Below, piece after piece: positions 6,343-6,401 of a DNA stretch of 6,401 nucleotides. The notes beneath the pieces are model-generated. The model searched no databases. It saw nothing but the letters and a program-made list of their open reading frames with translations, and was not told the DNA's origin. Both the position numbers and the translations under genes were made by a program. Positions within the stretch are counted from its first letter, which is position 1; every line of letters begins with the position of its first letter. Origin of the DNA: Aquirhabdus sp. (GTDB taxonomy: Bacteria; Pseudomonadota; Gammaproteobacteria; Pseudomonadales; Moraxellaceae); the NCBI GenBank assembly GCA_030150595.1, contig JASLFQ010000309.1, forward strand, positions 1 through 6,401, given 5' to 3'.

Positions 6343-6401
6343 GGGTAAAAATCCGAAGCAAAATCATATTCATACTGCACGATATGTAAAAGTCGGAGCA
6401 G
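6339..6401 (-). CDS. 3' end of an unidentified upstream gene (partial)
   Basis: The last 20 codons of a frame that enters from the right edge and stops at TGA (6339-6341), overlapping the fis ATG as ATGA. The residues end in YEYDFASDFYP. I cannot identify the family from so short a piece. The dusB-fis arrangement common in gammaproteobacteria makes a tRNA-dihydrouridine synthase one possibility, but nothing in these residues proves it. A second frame is also open across this edge, so the call rests mainly on the typical 4-base overlap. Confidence 0.45.
   Translation of the reverse strand: MLRLLHIVQYEYDFASDFYP
6363..6390 (-). promoter_or_regulatory. Candidate sigma70 promoter for fis
   Basis: On the minus strand TTTACA (6385-6390) and TATGAT (6363-6368) each match consensus at five of six bases with a 16-base spacer. 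The -10 ends 20 bases before the fis ATG, so the leader would be only about 13 bases. It lies within the last codons of the upstream frame, so fis could be expressed both from this site and by read-through. Confidence 0.5.

Overview
This window reads as a piece of a moderately AT-rich gammaproteobacterial chromosome, most likely Acinetobacter or a close Moraxellaceae relative. The support is the gene content and order (fis, purH, purD, an ABC1-type kinase, lipB, a DUF2721 membrane protein) and the protein style. The genus assignment is inferred from memory of these families, not from a search. All confident genes lie on the minus strand, so transcription runs from high to low coordinates and the reading order is right to left.

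Right edge (about 6339-6401): the last 20 codons of an unidentified upstream gene run into fis with a 4-base ATGA overlap, and a good sigma70-like promoter lies inside those codons. fis (6070-6342) encodes a 90-residue nucleoid protein with a short N-terminus. It ends at a clear intrinsic terminator (6026-6045). That terminator suggests fis is separated from the purine genes and that purH has its own promoter in the roughly 180 bases before its start.

Centre: purH (4271-5848) and purD (2849-4138) encode steps of de novo purine synthesis: the last two steps to IMP (PurH) and the glycinamide ribonucleotide step (PurD). The 132-base gap between them holds a large imperfect palindrome (about 4183-4260) that can fold as a three-way junction and looks like an intergenic repeat unit. 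Between purD and the next gene are 272 bases. They contain a possible small ORF running on from purD, a stem-loop, a perfect 12-bp palindrome, a 9-bp direct repeat and a candidate promoter.

Left part: an ABC1/AarF-type atypical kinase (1164-2576), lipB (489-1151, 12 bases downstream) and a small three-helix DUF2721 membrane protein (21-440, TTG start with a good ribosome binding site) form a likely operon. LipB supplies the octanoyl group for lipoate on 2-oxoacid dehydrogenases and the glycine cleavage system. The roles of the kinase and the DUF2721 protein here are not known from sequence.

Most of the window is ordinary core chromosome. I see no phage, transposase, CRISPR, tRNA or rRNA. The items most worth a second look are the three-way-junction palindrome between purH and purD, the small ORF after purD, and the symmetric DNA sites in front of purH and the kinase gene.
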